Source of the DNA: Betaproteobacteria bacterium | GTDB lineage: Bacteria > Pseudomonadota > Gammaproteobacteria > Burkholderiales > SG8-41 | DNA length: 41,315 nucleotides | Assembly: GCA_947467315.1 (NCBI GenBank) | Contig: CANIID010000010.1 | Span: 1-41,315 of the forward strand | Reading direction: 5' to 3' | Shown here: in pieces, positions 40,522 to 41,315 of the stretch | How positions within the stretch are numbered: the first letter of the stretch is position 1 | Layout: each line of letters begins with the position of its first letter | Translations under genes and position numbers: made by a program | The notes under the pieces: model-generated | Database searches by the model: none | What the model was told of the DNA's origin: nothing | What the model saw: the letters and a program-made list of their open reading frames with translations, nothing else

Positions 40522-40579
40522 GCGCAGCGGTTCCGACAGGCGGTGGTGACATGGGATGATTGTGTCGGAACCGCTGCGC
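40522..40579. repeat. 17-bp perfect inverted repeat, likely bidirectional terminator
   Basis: GCGCAGCGGTTCCGACA (40522-40538) and TGTCGGAACCGCTGCGC (40563-40579) are exact reverse complements. GTAGGTCGGAA before and TTTTCCGCCCTAC after add weaker pairing and link it to the repeat at 38706-38803. It lies between two convergent genes. Confidence 0.7.
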
Positions 40580-40596
40580 TTTTCCGCCCTACGGGG

Positions 40597-41315
40597 TTAC
40601 GTCTTTTTTAGTCTTGATTCCCAATCCTTCGGTAACTGCACTTTCTTGCCGGTCGGGAAACCCAAAAACCCATTGTGCGCAAACACATACATGTTATTGC
40701 GCAGCGGGTCGCCTGACACGGCGATCATGAAGTCTTCGGGCTTCCATACAATCGGCACCAGCCGGTTTTCATCTTCCGATTCATAAAACACCTTCGGGAT
40801 GCGGTCGTTGCGCACGTCGTCTTTTAAATCCCACACGCCGCGAATATTCCACACGCGCAACTGGCGCTCGAACTCCCATGCGGGCAGACGCGCGTGGTCG
40901 TAGAGATATTGCTTCACGTCGGCCTTGGTCCAGCCGGCCTTGGCGATGGTCTCGACGATGATCGGGCTTAACACCACCAGTGGGCGCAGCATGCCGTTGC
41001 CGTGGCTGGTGGTAAAGGTGATCTGCCACATGTGGTATTTCAAAACGGAATCCGCCACGTACGGCAGCAGTTCTTCCGGCGTGCTGCCCGACACCGACGA
41101 GAACGAGCCGCCGCCAGTGTAGCGCGCGACCGTCACCACGTTGTCGCTGGCACTGAATCCGACTTCCTCGGCGGTGTTGGCCCAGCCGATTTTCTTCAAC
41201 ACCTCGTCGTTTTCCGCGAGCACCACGCGCCAGGTATTGCCGAAGGTGGCCTTGTCGGTTTTGTGCGGGAGGAAGCCCGCGACATTGCGCAGATACAAGC
41301 GCCAGAAGCGGCCTA
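40597..41315 (-). CDS. hypothetical protein, C-terminal part (5' end beyond the window)
   Basis: The frame is open to the window edge (GRFWRLYLRN and on), so the start is missing; 239 residues are visible. The sequence is soluble-looking, with FGNTWRVVLAENDEVLKKIGW, a Gly/Ser-rich ARYTGGGSFSSVSG, a middle section around MLRPLVVLSPIIVETIAKAGWTKADVKQYLYDHARLP, and the end FLGFPTGKKVQLPKDW. No known catalytic motif or membrane segment was recognised, and no family is assigned. It converges with the SDR gene across a long inverted repeat. Confidence 0.75.
   Translation of the reverse strand, partial: GRFWRLYLRNVAGFLPHKTDKATFGNTWRVVLAENDEVLKKIGWANTAEEVGFSASDNVVTVARYTGGGSFSSVSGSTPEELLPYVADSVLKYHMWQITFTTSHGNGMLRPLVVLSPIIVETIAKAGWTKADVKQYLYDHARLPAWEFERQLRVWNIRGVWDLKDDVRNDRIPKVFYESEDENRLVPIVWKPEDFMIAVSGDPLRNNMYVFAHNGFLGFPTGKKVQLPKDWESRLKKT

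Noticed and set aside
41296-41298. TTG as the start of the last gene
   Set aside because: The frame stays open to the window edge with protein-like sequence (GRFWR), so the true start lies outside.
1-41315. CRISPR arrays, tRNA or rRNA genes, insertion sequences, integrase
   Set aside because: No regularly spaced direct repeats, no cloverleaf or rRNA sequence and no transposase-like or recombinase-like protein was seen.

Overview
The window looks like the chromosome of a GC-rich betaproteobacterium, most likely Burkholderiales. The main reason is the number of Bug/TctC periplasmic binding proteins (orphan-type tripartite tricarboxylate transporter receptors): I count twelve full-length or nearly full-length genes and one relic. 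Such expansion is known from Bordetella, Cupriavidus and relatives. No TctA/TctB membrane subunit, no transcription regulator (apart from a toxin-antitoxin antidote), no tRNA or rRNA, no CRISPR array and no transposase gene was found.

Layout. 1-7.7 kb: Bug (-), MmgE/PrpD (+) with a ModA-like binding protein, then a minus-strand series of FMN alpha-hydroxy-acid oxidase, SMP-30 lactonase, a 51-codon ORF and a class III CoA-transferase. 7.8-13.4 kb: a glycosyltransferase-like gene and a Bug cluster with one pseudogene. 13.4-24.2 kb: ten consecutive minus-strand genes (read from 24.2 kb down): carboxymuconolactone decarboxylase-like, Bug, D-2-hydroxyacid dehydrogenase, Bug, MmgE/PrpD, Bug, GMC oxidoreductase, crotonase-fold enzyme, FKBP isomerase, MmgE/PrpD. 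24.3-31.5 kb: plus-strand Bug, two tandem DUF1080 lipoproteins, a periplasmic metallo-beta-lactamase-fold hydrolase, an alpha/beta hydrolase, a ThDP enzyme and Bug. 31.5-41.3 kb: a HigBA-like toxin-antitoxin pair, CocE/NonD hydrolase, Bug, MmgE-Bug-ketopantoate-reductase-like operon, TauD-type dioxygenase, SDR, and a gene cut by the window edge.

How it works together. The enzymes (CoA transfer, enoyl-CoA chemistry, hydroxyacid oxidation, lactone hydrolysis, ThDP-dependent C-C cleavage or ligation, MmgE/PrpD dehydratase-type) fit catabolism of small organic acids, and the Bug proteins fit capture of such acids. Several enzyme genes are followed at once by their own Bug gene, with -4 to +2 nt spacing, which suggests substrate-specific enzyme plus binding-protein modules.

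The most unusual signal is a short AT-rich dispersed repeat (core TAAGTATWTGTTT, about 30 bp with its tail) present five times, plus one degenerate copy. It is strongly out of character with the GC-rich background. One copy lies in frame inside a hydrolase gene, one supplies the stop codon of a gene, and one occupies an MmgE/Bug junction where the Bug gene seems to have lost its start codon. Several GC-rich inverted repeats of REP type fill the other intergenic gaps.
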